NCBI GenBank assembly: GCA_031365725.1
Contig: JANLYQ010000010.1
Location: 1-64,000, forward strand
Direction: 5' to 3'
DNA: 64,000 nt
Source of the DNA: JANLYQ01 sp031365725
Lineage (GTDB): Bacteria > Actinomycetota > Actinomycetes > JACCUZ01
The notes beneath the pieces are model-generated. The model was not told the origin of the DNA. It searched no databases and saw nothing but the letters and a program-made list of their open reading frames with translations. Shown here piece after piece: positions 37,948-46,070 of this stretch (the stretch's first letter is position 1; the number at the start of each line of letters is the position of its first letter). Position numbers and translations under genes: made by a program.

Positions 37948-39537
37948 GTGACCAAGCCTGTCGTGCTCATCGCCGAAGAGCTCTCGCCCGCCACCATCGC
38001 CGCCCTCGGCCCTGACTTCGAGGTCCGGCACGTCGACGGAGCCGACCGGGCGGCCCTGCTCCCCGCCGTCGCCGACGTCGATGCCCTGCTCGTGCGCAGT
38101 GCCACCACGGTCGACGCCGAGCTCCTCGCGGCCGCCAAACAGCTCAAGGTGGTCGCCCGCGCCGGCGTCGGCCTCGACAACGTCGACGTCAAGGCGGCCA
38201 CCCTCGCCGGGGTGATGGTCGTCAACGCCCCGCAGTCCAACATCGTCAGCGCTGCCGAGCTCGCTGTGGGCCTGCTGCTCGCTGCGGCCCGCAACATCGC
38301 GCCGGCCAGCGCCGCGCTCAAGGCGGGGGAGTGGAAGCGCAGCAAGTACTCCGGCATCGAGATGTATGAGAAGACCGCCGGCATCGTCGGCCTCGGCCGC
38401 ATCGGCGCGCTGGTCGCGCAGCGGCTGTCAGCGTTCGGCATGACGGTCATCGCCTATGACCCGTTCGTCGCTGCCGGTCGCGCGGCCCAGATGGGTGTGC
38501 GCCTCGTGCCGCTCGACGAGCTGCTGCGCACCGCCGACGTCATCTCGGTTCACCTGCCCAAGACTCCGGAGACTGTGGGCATCATCGGCGCCGAGCAGCT
38601 GGCCACCGTCAAGCCCTCACTGATCCTGGTCAACGCCGCCCGTGGTGGCATCGTCGACGAGGCGGCGCTCTACGCCGCCCTCAAGGAGGGCCGGGTCGCC
38701 GCCGCCGGTCTCGACGTCTACGCGACCGAGCCGTGCACCGACTCGCCACTGTTCGAGCTCGAGACGGTCGTCGCGACCCCGCACCTGGGCGCGAGCACGG
38801 ACGAGGCGCAGGAGAAGGCGGGCGTCTCCGTCGCGAAGTCCGTGCGCCTCGCTCTCGCCGGCGACCTCGTGCCCGACGCGGTCAACGTGCAGGGTGGCGT
38901 CATCGCCGAGGAGGTCCGCCCCGGGATCCCGCTGGCCGAGCACCTCGGTCGCTTCCTCACCGCGGTGGCCTCGGGCATGCCGACCTCCCTCGACATCGAG
39001 GTCCGTGGCGAGATCACTGCCCACGACGTACGCGTCCTCGAGCTCGCTGCGCTCAAGGGCTTGTTCATGGACGTCGTCGAGGACCAGGTGTCCTACGTCA
39101 ACGCGCCGGTGCTCGCCGCCGACCGCGGTGTCGAGGTCAGGCTCACCACCGACGCCGAGTCGCCGGACTATCGCAACCTCGTCACCCTGCGCGGCACCCT
39201 GGCCGACGGCACCCAGGTGTCGGTGTCCGGCACGCTCACCGGCACGCGACAGGTCGAGAAGGTCGTCGAGATCGACGGATTCGACGTCGAGGTCACGCTC
39301 TCCGACCACATGGCCGTGTTCCGGTACGACGACCGCCCCGGCATCGTCGGCACGGTCGGGCGGGTGCTCGGCGAGGCCGGGGTCAACATCGCCGGCATGC
39401 AGGTCAGCCGCGACCGCCGGGGTGGTCATGCACTCGTCGCCATGACGCTGGACGCAGCGATCCCCAGCGGTGTCCTCGACGACATCGTCCGCGAGATCGG
39501 TGCGGCCGCGGCCAGCCAGGTGGACCTCACCGACTGA
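37948..39537 (+). CDS. serA: D-3-phosphoglycerate dehydrogenase
   Basis: First step of serine synthesis. 529 residues, the long type-1 form of actinobacteria. Catalytic domain with ARAGVGLDNVD, Rossmann motif GIVGLGRIGALVA, Arg in VNAARGGIVDE, Glu in DVYATEPCTDSPL and His in ATPHLGAST; then the allosteric substrate-binding domain (about 315-450) and a C-terminal ACT domain (MAVFRYDDRPGIVGTVGRVL) for serine feedback. GTG 37948 has AAGGA about 7 bases upstream. Confidence 0.97.
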   Translation: MTKPVVLIAEELSPATIAALGPDFEVRHVDGADRAALLPAVADVDALLVRSATTVDAELLAAAKQLKVVARAGVGLDNVDVKAATLAGVMVVNAPQSNIVSAAELAVGLLLAAARNIAPASAALKAGEWKRSKYSGIEMYEKTAGIVGLGRIGALVAQRLSAFGMTVIAYDPFVAAGRAAQMGVRLVPLDELLRTADVISVHLPKTPETVGIIGAEQLATVKPSLILVNAARGGIVDEAALYAALKEGRVAAAGLDVYATEPCTDSPLFELETVVATPHLGASTDEAQEKAGVSVAKSVRLALAGDLVPDAVNVQGGVIAEEVRPGIPLAEHLGRFLTAVASGMPTSLDIEVRGEITAHDVRVLELAALKGLFMDVVEDQVSYVNAPVLAADRGVEVRLTTDAESPDYRNLVTLRGTLADGTQVSVSGTLTGTRQVEKVVEIDGFDVEVTLSDHMAVFRYDDRPGIVGTVGRVLGEAGVNIAGMQVSRDRRGGHALVAMTLDAAIPSGVLDDIVREIGAAAASQVDLTD

Positions 39538-39597
39538 GCCGCGTCCACCATCCGGACCCGGCGGCCACCTGGCGAGACAAATGCCGGAGGGCTGACC

Positions 39598-39603
39598 TAG
39601 CGT
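39598..39603 (+). promoter_or_regulatory. Probable -10 element of the leuB transcript
   Basis: TAGCGT followed by 8 bases and GTG 39612, the start of a 39-codon ORF coupled to leuB. Its location implies that the small ORF, not leuB, is the 5' end of the message. Confidence 0.5.
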
Positions 39604-39611
39604 CGGTGCCC

Positions 39612-39731
39612 GTGTCACGCCCTCATCGCGCCCTCCGCCCGGACGCCCAGATCACGCCTGCGGTGCAGCGCGCCGTCCAGGAGGCCCTGGACCGGCGCGA
39701 CAACGGCGGCCCCACGGGTCACCAGGCATGA
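39612..39731 (+). CDS. 39-residue ORF translationally coupled to leuB
   Basis: GTG 39612 to TGA 39729-39731; the stop overlaps the leuB ATG (ATGA). Product MSRPHRALRPDAQITPAVQR followed by a helix-forming AVQEALDRRDN and a short Gly-rich end. A leaderless-type -10 lies 8 bases before the GTG. It is not rich in Leu, Val or Ile, so it is not a classical attenuator peptide. It may be a small protein, or a device that loads ribosomes onto leuB, which has no ribosome binding site of its own. Confidence 0.6.
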   Translation: MSRPHRALRPDAQITPAVQRAVQEALDRRDNGGPTGHQA

Positions 39732-40789
39732 GCACTCCCCCCACCGCGCTGCGGGTCGCCCTCGTCCCGGGCGACGGCATCGGGCCGGAGGTCGTCACCG
39801 AGGCGGTGCGGGTCCTGCAGGCCGTCACCGCGGCGCACGACGTCAAGCTCGAGACCACTGAGTACGACCTCGGCGCACGCCGCTGGCACGCCACCGGCGA
39901 GACGTTGCCGGACGGGGTGATCGAGGAGCTGCGCGGCCACGACGCGATCCTGCTCGGCGCAGTCGGCGACCCCAGCGTGCCCAGCGGCGTGCTCGAGCGC
40001 GGCCTGCTGCTGCGGCTGCGCTTCGCCTTCGACCACCACGTCAACCTGCGCCCGGCCCGGTTGCTGCCCGGCGTCGTGTCGCCGCTGCGCGGACCGGCCG
40101 GCTTCGACGGACCGGCCATCGACTTCGTCGTCGTGCGCGAGGGCACCGAGGGCCCGTACGTCGGCAACGGCGGCGTCGTCCGCGAGGGCGGCCCGCACGA
40201 GATCGCAACCGAGGTCAGCATCAACACGGCGTACGGCGTGGAGCGGGTCGTGCGCGATGCCTTCCGTCGCGCGCAGGCACGTCCGCGTCGGCACCTGACG
40301 CTGGTGCACAAGACGAACGTCCTTGTCTACGCCGGCGGACTGTGGGCGCGCACCACCGACCGGGTCGCGGCGGAGTTCCCCGACGTCACCACCGACTACC
40401 TGCACGTCGACGCGGCCTCGATCTTCATGGTGACCCAGCCCGAACGCTTCGACGTCATCGTCACCGACAACCTGTTCGGCGACATCGTCACCGACCTGGC
40501 CGCCGCGGTCACCGGTGGCATCGGGCTGGCCGCGAGCGGCAATCTTGATGTGAGCCGTACCAACCCCTCGATGTTCGAGCCGGTGCACGGCTCGGCACCT
40601 GACATCGCCGGCACCGGCGTCGCCGACCCGACGGCTGCGGTGCTGTCCGTCGCCATGCTGCTCGACCACGTCGGCCTCAGCGCAGCTTCAGCAGAGGTCG
40701 ACACCGCCGTCGCGGCGGACCTCGCCGAACGCGGCACCGCCCGCCGGTCGACCACGCAGGTCGGCGACGCCCTGCTCGCGCGTCTCTGA
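39728..40789 (+). CDS. leuB: 3-isopropylmalate dehydrogenase
   Basis: Oxidative decarboxylation step of leucine synthesis. 353 residues, the shorter actinobacterial class. VALVPGDGIGPEV, ILLGAVGDP, RLRFAFDHHVNLRPARL, VVREGTEGPY, and the Mg site TDNLFGDIVTDLAA with EPVHGSAPDIAGTG. ATG 39728 overlaps the small upstream ORF. leuC and leuD are 14 kb away; leuA is not in the window. Confidence 0.97.
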   Translation: MSTPPTALRVALVPGDGIGPEVVTEAVRVLQAVTAAHDVKLETTEYDLGARRWHATGETLPDGVIEELRGHDAILLGAVGDPSVPSGVLERGLLLRLRFAFDHHVNLRPARLLPGVVSPLRGPAGFDGPAIDFVVVREGTEGPYVGNGGVVREGGPHEIATEVSINTAYGVERVVRDAFRRAQARPRRHLTLVHKTNVLVYAGGLWARTTDRVAAEFPDVTTDYLHVDAASIFMVTQPERFDVIVTDNLFGDIVTDLAAAVTGGIGLAASGNLDVSRTNPSMFEPVHGSAPDIAGTGVADPTAAVLSVAMLLDHVGLSAASAEVDTAVAADLAERGTARRSTTQVGDALLARL

Positions 40790-40837
40790 CACCGACCGCT
40801 CGCCGACATCCGGGTGTCGAGCGCCGACCCGTTCGGC

Positions 40838-40843
40838 TACCGT
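40838..40843 (+). promoter_or_regulatory. Probable -10 element of ilvE (leaderless type)
   Basis: TACCGT followed by 7 bases and GTG 40851. Confidence 0.55.
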
Positions 40844-40850
40844 CGGCAGG

Positions 40851-41948
40851 GTGACCGAGACGAGCGACCTCACGATCGACCTGGCCCCGTCCACCTCTCC
40901 GCGCAGCGCCGACGAGCGGGCCGGCCTGCTGCGGGAGCCGGGCTTCGGCCAGGTCTTCACGGACAACATGGTCACCGCGCGGTTCTCCCCGGAGCAGGGC
41001 TGGCACGACCCGCGGCTCTCGGCGTACGCACCGCTGGTGCTCGACCCAGCGACCTCTGTCCTGCACTACGGCCAGGCCATCTTCGAGGGCCTCAAGGCCT
41101 ACCACCAGCCGGGCGGGTCGGTGGCGCTGTTCCGGCCCGAGCAGAACGCCCGCCGCTTCCAGCGTTCGGCCCGTCGCCTGGCGATGGCCGAGGTGCCCGA
41201 GTCGCTGTTCCTCGACGCCGTCAGCGCGCTGGTGACCGCAGATCGCGACTGGGTGCCGACCCGCGACGGTGAGTCGCTCTACCTTCGTCCGCTGGAGATC
41301 GCGCTCGACCCCTACCTCGGGGTGCGGCCCTCGCGGGACTACCTGTTCATGCTCATCGCCTCACCCGCTGGTGCCTACTTCACCGGCGGTGCCCGCCCGG
41401 TGACCGTGTGGCTGTCCACCGAGTACGTGCGGGCCGCGCCCGGCGGCACCGGCGAGGCCAAGTGCGCCGGCAACTACGCCGCTTCGCTGGTCGCGCAGGC
41501 CCAGGCCGCGGAGCAGGGTTGCGACCAGGTCGTGTGGCTCGACGCGGTCGAGCACCGCTACGTCGAGGAGATGGGCGGCATGAACCTGTACTTCGTGCAC
41601 GCCGACGGCAGCCTCGTCACCCCCGAGCTCACCGGCACCCTGCTGCCCGGCGTCACACGCGACTCGATCCTCACCCTCGGGGCCGACCTCGGCCTGCAGG
41701 TGCAGGAGCGCCGGGTCACCACCGAGGAGTGGGAGGCCGGCTGTGCAGACGGCACCATCACCGAGGTGTTTGCCTGCGGCACCGCGGCCGTCGTGACCCC
41801 GGTCGGTGAGGTCCGGCACGCGGGCGGGTCGTTCACCGTCGCCGACGGCCAGCCCGGCACCCTGACGATGAAGGTCCGCGAGTCGCTGCTCGGCATCCAG
41901 CAGGGCACCGCCCCCGACCCGCACGGCTGGCTGCATCGCGTCTGCTGA
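40851..41948 (+). CDS. ilvE: Branched-chain amino acid aminotransferase
   Basis: Last step of valine, leucine and isoleucine synthesis, class IV PLP aminotransferase. 365 residues. LHYGQAIFEGLKAYHQPGG, RPEQNARRFQRSARRLAM, the PLP lysine Lys204 in GEAKCAGNYAASL, EMGGMNLYFV and ACGTAAVVTPV are all family marks. Own leaderless-type promoter, 61 bases after leuB. Confidence 0.97.
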   Translation: MTETSDLTIDLAPSTSPRSADERAGLLREPGFGQVFTDNMVTARFSPEQGWHDPRLSAYAPLVLDPATSVLHYGQAIFEGLKAYHQPGGSVALFRPEQNARRFQRSARRLAMAEVPESLFLDAVSALVTADRDWVPTRDGESLYLRPLEIALDPYLGVRPSRDYLFMLIASPAGAYFTGGARPVTVWLSTEYVRAAPGGTGEAKCAGNYAASLVAQAQAAEQGCDQVVWLDAVEHRYVEEMGGMNLYFVHADGSLVTPELTGTLLPGVTRDSILTLGADLGLQVQERRVTTEEWEAGCADGTITEVFACGTAAVVTPVGEVRHAGGSFTVADGQPGTLTMKVRESLLGIQQGTAPDPHGWLHRVC

Positions 41949-42020
41949 CCGGCGCGGCTGACGCTGACCCACCAGCCACAGTGGCCGGATGTTGAGACGA
42001 GGGTTCCATCTGCTGGGCAG

Positions 42021-42068
42021 GTGCTGGCAGTGTTGCAGCTGATGACCGTTTCCTGCATTACGAGCTGA
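42021..42068 (+). CDS. Candidate cimA leader peptide
   Basis: GTG 42021 to TGA 42066-42068, product VLAVLQLMTVSCITS, with Val, Leu and one Ile codon at 8 of 15 positions, suited to sensing branched-chain aminoacyl-tRNAs. An in-frame ATG at 42042 gives a shorter version. A second frame, ATG 41989 to TGA 42042 (MLRRGFHLLGRCWQCCS), overlaps it and holds three Cys codons close together. Which is translated cannot be told from sequence alone. Confidence 0.5.
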   Translation: MLAVLQLMTVSCITS

Positions 42069-42076
42069 GCGCGCCG

Positions 42077-42094
42077 CCGGGTCCAGACACCCGG
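42077..42094 (+). promoter_or_regulatory. Attenuator hairpin between cimA leader peptide and terminator
   Basis: Perfect stem CCGGGT / ACCCGG with a 6-base loop, located between the leader stop and the terminator. Its spacing suits a pause or anti-terminator structure. Confidence 0.4.
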
Positions 42095-42103
42095 TCGACG
42101 CGC

Positions 42104-42134
42104 AGACCTTCCGCGACCGCGGGAGGTCTTTTTT
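42104..42134 (+). terminator. Attenuator terminator upstream of cimA
   Basis: 11-bp stem AGACCTTCCGC / GCGGGAGGTCT (one T-G wobble) with a 4-base loop, followed by six T (42129-42134). A strong intrinsic terminator, placed 22 bases before the cimA start codon and after the leader frames. Confidence 0.88.
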
Positions 42135-42156
42135 GTTGTCCCAGGAGCCAACACCC

Positions 42157-43779
42157 GTGACCGCACCGACCCGACCAGCCGCCGCGGTCGACGACGCCTT
42201 CCACGTCTACGACACGACGCTGCGCGACGGCGCCCAGCAGGAAGGACTCTCGTTCTCGGTCGAGGACAAGCTCGCCGTCGCGGCCCACCTCGACACCGTG
42301 GGCGTCGGCTTCATCGAAGGCGGGTGGCCCGGCGCCAACCCCAAGGACACGGAGTTCTTCAGGCGGGCTCGGACCGAGCTCGACCTGCAGCATGCGCAGC
42401 TCACCGCGTTCGGCGCGACCCGCCGTCCCGGTGCGAAGGCCGCCGACGACCCGTTGGTGGCCGCCCTGCGTGACTCCGGGGCGGGCGTGGTGACCTTGGT
42501 CGCCAAGAGCCACGCCCGCCATGTCGAACTCGCCCTCCGCACCACGCTGGCGGAGAACATCGCCATGGTGCGCGACACCGTGAGCCACCTGCGCGAGCAC
42601 GGCCAGCGCGTGTTCCTCGACGCCGAGCACTTCTTCGACGGGTACGTCGACAACCCGGCGTACGCGTTGGAGGTGCTGCGCACAGCCGCCGGGGCCGGCG
42701 CCGACGTCGCGGTGCTCTGCGACACCAACGGCGGGCGGCTGCCCGACGAGGTCGCCGACGTCGTGCACGCGGTCGCTGCTGCGACGGGCCTGCGCCTGGG
42801 CATCCACTGCCACAACGACGCCGGCTGCGCGGTCGCCAACTCCCTGGCCGCTGTCAGCGCCGGTGCCACGCACGTGCAAGGCACCCTGAACGGCTACGGC
42901 GAGCGCACCGGCAACGCCGACCTGCTGACCCTGGTCGCCAACCTCGAGCTCAAGCGCGCGCGGACAGTCCTGCCGCCCGGCATGCTCGCCGAGGCCACCC
43001 GCGTCGCGCACGCGGTGTCCGAGCTGGCCAACGTGCCGCCGTACAGCCGGCAGCCTTATGTCGGTGCGTCGGCCTTCGCGCACAAGGCGGGGCTGCACGC
43101 GAGCGCGGTGCGGGTCGACCCGATGCTCTATCAGCACGAGAAGCCCGAGTCGGTGGGCAACGACATGCGCATGCTCGTCTCCGACATGGCCGGTCGCGCG
43201 ACGATCGAGCTCAAGGGCCGCGAGCTCGGCTACGACCTCGCCGGGCAGGACGAGCTGCTCACCCGGGTCACCGCCAAGGTCAAGGAGATGGAGTCCCGCG
43301 GCTATACCTTCGAGGCGGCCGATGCGTCCTTCGAGCTGCTTCTGCGGCGCGAGGTCGAGGGCCGGGCCCACGACCTGTTCGAGGTCGAGTCGTGGCGGGT
43401 CATCGTCGATCGCGTGGCCGAGGCTGACGGCAGTGCCCGTGGCCGCCGGGCAGGTGCTGAGGCAACCGTCAAGGTGCTCGCTGCGGGCGAGCGCCGGGTC
43501 GCGGTCGGTGAGGGCAACGGCCCGGTCAACGCCCTCGACCACGCGCTCCGGACGGCGCTGGGCTCGGCCTATCCCGAGCTGGCCAAGCTCGAGCTCATCG
43601 ACTACCGGGTGCGCATCGTCGACGCAGCGCACGGCACCGACGCGGTCACCCGGGTGCTGATCGAGACCAGCGACGGCCAGACCTCGTGGGAGACCGTCGG
43701 GGTGCACGCCAACATCATCGAGGCGTCCTGGGAGGCGCTGGTCGACGCCGTGACCTACGGTCTGCTGCGGCACAAGTAA
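42157..43779 (+). CDS. cimA: (R)-citramalate synthase
   Basis: Makes citramalate from pyruvate and acetyl-CoA, a threonine-independent route to 2-oxobutyrate for isoleucine. 540 residues. HMGL-type barrel with YDTTLRDGAQQEGLSFS, FIEGGWPGANPKD, HCHNDAGCAVANSLAAV and GTLNGYGERTGNADL; VGASAFAHKAGLHASAV and the C-terminal LeuA-type allosteric domain (ESWRVIVDRV to TSDGQTSWETVGVHANIIEASW) distinguish CimA from LeuA. GTG 42157 is chosen because AGGAG lies 9 bases upstream; the in-frame TTG 42133 falls inside the terminator T-run. Confidence 0.93.
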   Translation: MTAPTRPAAAVDDAFHVYDTTLRDGAQQEGLSFSVEDKLAVAAHLDTVGVGFIEGGWPGANPKDTEFFRRARTELDLQHAQLTAFGATRRPGAKAADDPLVAALRDSGAGVVTLVAKSHARHVELALRTTLAENIAMVRDTVSHLREHGQRVFLDAEHFFDGYVDNPAYALEVLRTAAGAGADVAVLCDTNGGRLPDEVADVVHAVAAATGLRLGIHCHNDAGCAVANSLAAVSAGATHVQGTLNGYGERTGNADLLTLVANLELKRARTVLPPGMLAEATRVAHAVSELANVPPYSRQPYVGASAFAHKAGLHASAVRVDPMLYQHEKPESVGNDMRMLVSDMAGRATIELKGRELGYDLAGQDELLTRVTAKVKEMESRGYTFEAADASFELLLRREVEGRAHDLFEVESWRVIVDRVAEADGSARGRRAGAEATVKVLAAGERRVAVGEGNGPVNALDHALRTALGSAYPELAKLELIDYRVRIVDAAHGTDAVTRVLIETSDGQTSWETVGVHANIIEASWEALVDAVTYGLLRHK

Positions 43780-43788
43780 CCTCCTCGG

Positions 43789-44574
43789 GTGCGCATCGCG
43801 AGGTTCACGACCGGAGACGGCGCAGCATTCGGGGTCGTCGAGGGCTCGGACGACGAGCTGACGGTGCGGCGCATCGACGGCCACCCGTTCGCCCCGTTCC
43901 AGGTCGTCGGCGACCCGCTGCCGCTGGCCGACGTGCGGTTGCTCGCGCCGGTGCTGCCCAGCAAGGTGGTGGCCATCGGGCGCAACTACGCCGACCACGC
44001 CAAGGAGATGGGCGGTGGGCCGGACCCCCTGTCGGAGCCGCCGATCGTCTTCCTCAAGCCCTCCACCTCGGTGGTCGGGCCGGGCGACGGCATCCAGTAC
44101 CCCGTCGGCATCTCGGATGAGGTGTCCTACGAAGGAGAGCTGGCCGTCGTGATCGCCCGGCTCTGCCGCGAGGTGCCGGCGACGCGGGTCAAGGACGTGG
44201 TGCTGGGTTTCACCTGTGCCAACGACGTGACTGCGCGCGACCTGCAGCGCCGCGAGTCGCAGTGGGGCCGGGCCAAGGGCTTCGACACGTTCTGCCCGCT
44301 GGGGCCGTGGGTGTCGACCGACCTCGACCCGAGCGACCTCGCGATCACCACGACGGTCAACGGCGAGCTGCGGCAGGGCGGTCGTACCTCCCAGATGCTG
44401 CGCAGCATCGACGAGCTCGTGTCCCACGTCAGCCAGGCGATGACCTTGCTGCCCGGTGACGTGATCCTCACCGGCACACCCGCCGGCGTCGGTCCGCTGG
44501 TCGTGGGCGACGAGGTCAGCGTCAGCATCGAGAGCGTCGGCACCCTCACCAACCGGGTGGTGGCTCGTGGCTGA
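43789..44574 (+). CDS. Fumarylacetoacetate hydrolase-family protein
   Basis: 261 residues. VVAIGRNYADHAKEMG, PIVFLKPSTSVVGPGD, metal-binding acids in VSYEGELAVVI and FTCANDVTARDLQ, and LLPGDVILTGTPAGVGPL are the FAH-family core. Members hydrolyse or decarboxylate 2-oxo-acids such as acylpyruvates or oxaloacetate; the exact substrate is unknown. GTG 43789, 9 bases after the cimA stop, and overlaps gltX by 8 bases, so it is likely cotranscribed with both. The same FAH-gltX order occurs in Mycobacterium as I recall it. Confidence 0.9.
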   Translation: MRIARFTTGDGAAFGVVEGSDDELTVRRIDGHPFAPFQVVGDPLPLADVRLLAPVLPSKVVAIGRNYADHAKEMGGGPDPLSEPPIVFLKPSTSVVGPGDGIQYPVGISDEVSYEGELAVVIARLCREVPATRVKDVVLGFTCANDVTARDLQRRESQWGRAKGFDTFCPLGPWVSTDLDPSDLAITTTVNGELRQGGRTSQMLRSIDELVSHVSQAMTLLPGDVILTGTPAGVGPLVVGDEVSVSIESVGTLTNRVVARG

Positions 44575-46057
44575 GAATTCGAGCGTCAGCAACGCTGTCC
44601 AGGCAGTCCGGGTGCGCGTCGCCCCGTCGCCCACCGGTGACCCGCACGTCGGCACGGCGTACATGTCGCTGTTCAACCTTGCCTACGCCCGTCGGCAGGG
44701 CGGTGCTTTCGTGCTGCGCATCGAGGACACCGACCGCGCGCGTTACCAGGCCGACAGCGAGCAGCAGATCTTCGACATGCTGCACTGGCTCGGCCTGGAC
44801 TGGGCCGAAGGCCCTGACGTCGGCGGCCCGTATGCGCCCTACCGGCAGTCCGAGCGCACCGAGTCCTACCGCCCGCACGTCGAGCGGCTGCTCGCCGACG
44901 GTCACGCCTACCACTGCTGGTGCTCGACCGAGCGGCTCGCCGAGATGCGGGAGGCGCAGCAGAAAGCCAAGCTGCCCACCGGATACGACCGCCTCTGCGT
45001 CGGGAAGACGCGTGACGAGCGGGCCACGCTGCCTGGCTTCAGCGAGGCGCCGGTGGTGCGGATGCTGGTCCCGGACGACGCGCCCCTGGTGTTCGACGAC
45101 GTCATCCGCGGCGAGGTCAAGGCGCCTCGTCCCGACGACCAGGTCATCGTGAAGGCTGACGGCTTCCCGACCTATCACCTCGCCAACGTCGTCGACGACC
45201 ACGAGATGGCGATCACCCTCGTCGTGCGCGGCGAGGAGTGGATCTCCTCGACGCCCAAGCACGTGCTGCTCTACGACTGGCTCGGCTGGGCCCGGCCCGG
45301 CTTCGCGCACATGCCGTTGCTGCGCAACACCGACAAGTCGAAGATCTCCAAGCGAAAGAACCCGGCGGCCCGCCTGACCTGGTTCCTCGAGCAGGGCTAT
45401 CTCCCCGAGGCGCTGGTCAACTTCCTCGCGCTGATGGGCTACAGCCAGCCCGACGGGACCGAGATCTTCACCTTCGAGGACATGGTGCGCGACTTCGACT
45501 GGAGCCGGGTGAACCCTGTAGGCCCCGTCTTCGACCTCGACAAGCTCAACTGGCTCAACGGTCACTACATCCGTGAGCTCACCGTCGACGACCTCGCCGG
45601 CCGCATCACCGATCACCTGGTACGCCGGGGGGCGCTGCCCCCCGAGCCGTCCGAGGCTCAGCGCACCGTCGTGCTCGCGGCCACGCCGCTGGTCAACGAG
45701 CGGATGCAGGTGCTCTCCGAGGCAGAGGGGATGCTGGGCTTCCTGCTGGTCGATGACGGCCGGTTCGCCCTGGACGCCGACGACGCCACCAAGGTGCTGA
45801 CCCCCGAGGCGATGCCGGTGCTGGAGGCCGCCGTCACCGCCCTCGCTGACCTCGATCCCTGGGCCACGGCCGACATCGAGGCCGCCCTGCGTGCGGCTCT
45901 GGTGGATGGCCTGTCTCTCAAGCCGAAGGTCGCCTTCGGGCCGGTGCGGGTGGCCGTCACCGGACGACGGGTCTCACCGCCGCTGTTCGAGTCCCTCGAG
46001 CTGCTCGGTCGCGACCGCACCGTGGCCCGGCTGCGCGCTGCCCTCGGTCATCGGTGA
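44567..46057 (+). CDS. gltX: Glutamyl-tRNA synthetase
   Basis: Class I synthetase, 496 residues. The HIGH motif reads HVGT (27-30) in APSPTGDPHVGTA, and the KMSKS motif reads KISKR (259-263). Expected to be non-discriminating, charging tRNA-Gln with Glu for GatCAB, since no glutaminyl-tRNA synthetase is in the window; that is family inference. GTG 44567 overlaps the FAH stop. tRNA-Gln and tRNA-Glu, its likely substrates, lie 1.1 kb downstream. Confidence 0.96.
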   Translation: MAENSSVSNAVQAVRVRVAPSPTGDPHVGTAYMSLFNLAYARRQGGAFVLRIEDTDRARYQADSEQQIFDMLHWLGLDWAEGPDVGGPYAPYRQSERTESYRPHVERLLADGHAYHCWCSTERLAEMREAQQKAKLPTGYDRLCVGKTRDERATLPGFSEAPVVRMLVPDDAPLVFDDVIRGEVKAPRPDDQVIVKADGFPTYHLANVVDDHEMAITLVVRGEEWISSTPKHVLLYDWLGWARPGFAHMPLLRNTDKSKISKRKNPAARLTWFLEQGYLPEALVNFLALMGYSQPDGTEIFTFEDMVRDFDWSRVNPVGPVFDLDKLNWLNGHYIRELTVDDLAGRITDHLVRRGALPPEPSEAQRTVVLAATPLVNERMQVLSEAEGMLGFLLVDDGRFALDADDATKVLTPEAMPVLEAAVTALADLDPWATADIEAALRAALVDGLSLKPKVAFGPVRVAVTGRRVSPPLFESLELLGRDRTVARLRAALGHR

Positions 46058-46070
46058 CCTGCGGCGGCGG

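Noticed and set aside
42058..44676. A very long open frame (872 codons) on the minus strand opposite cimA and the FAH gene
   Set aside because: High GC removes stops in the antisense frame; the translation is His/Asp/Arg-rich without any motif, while the plus strand carries clear enzymes.
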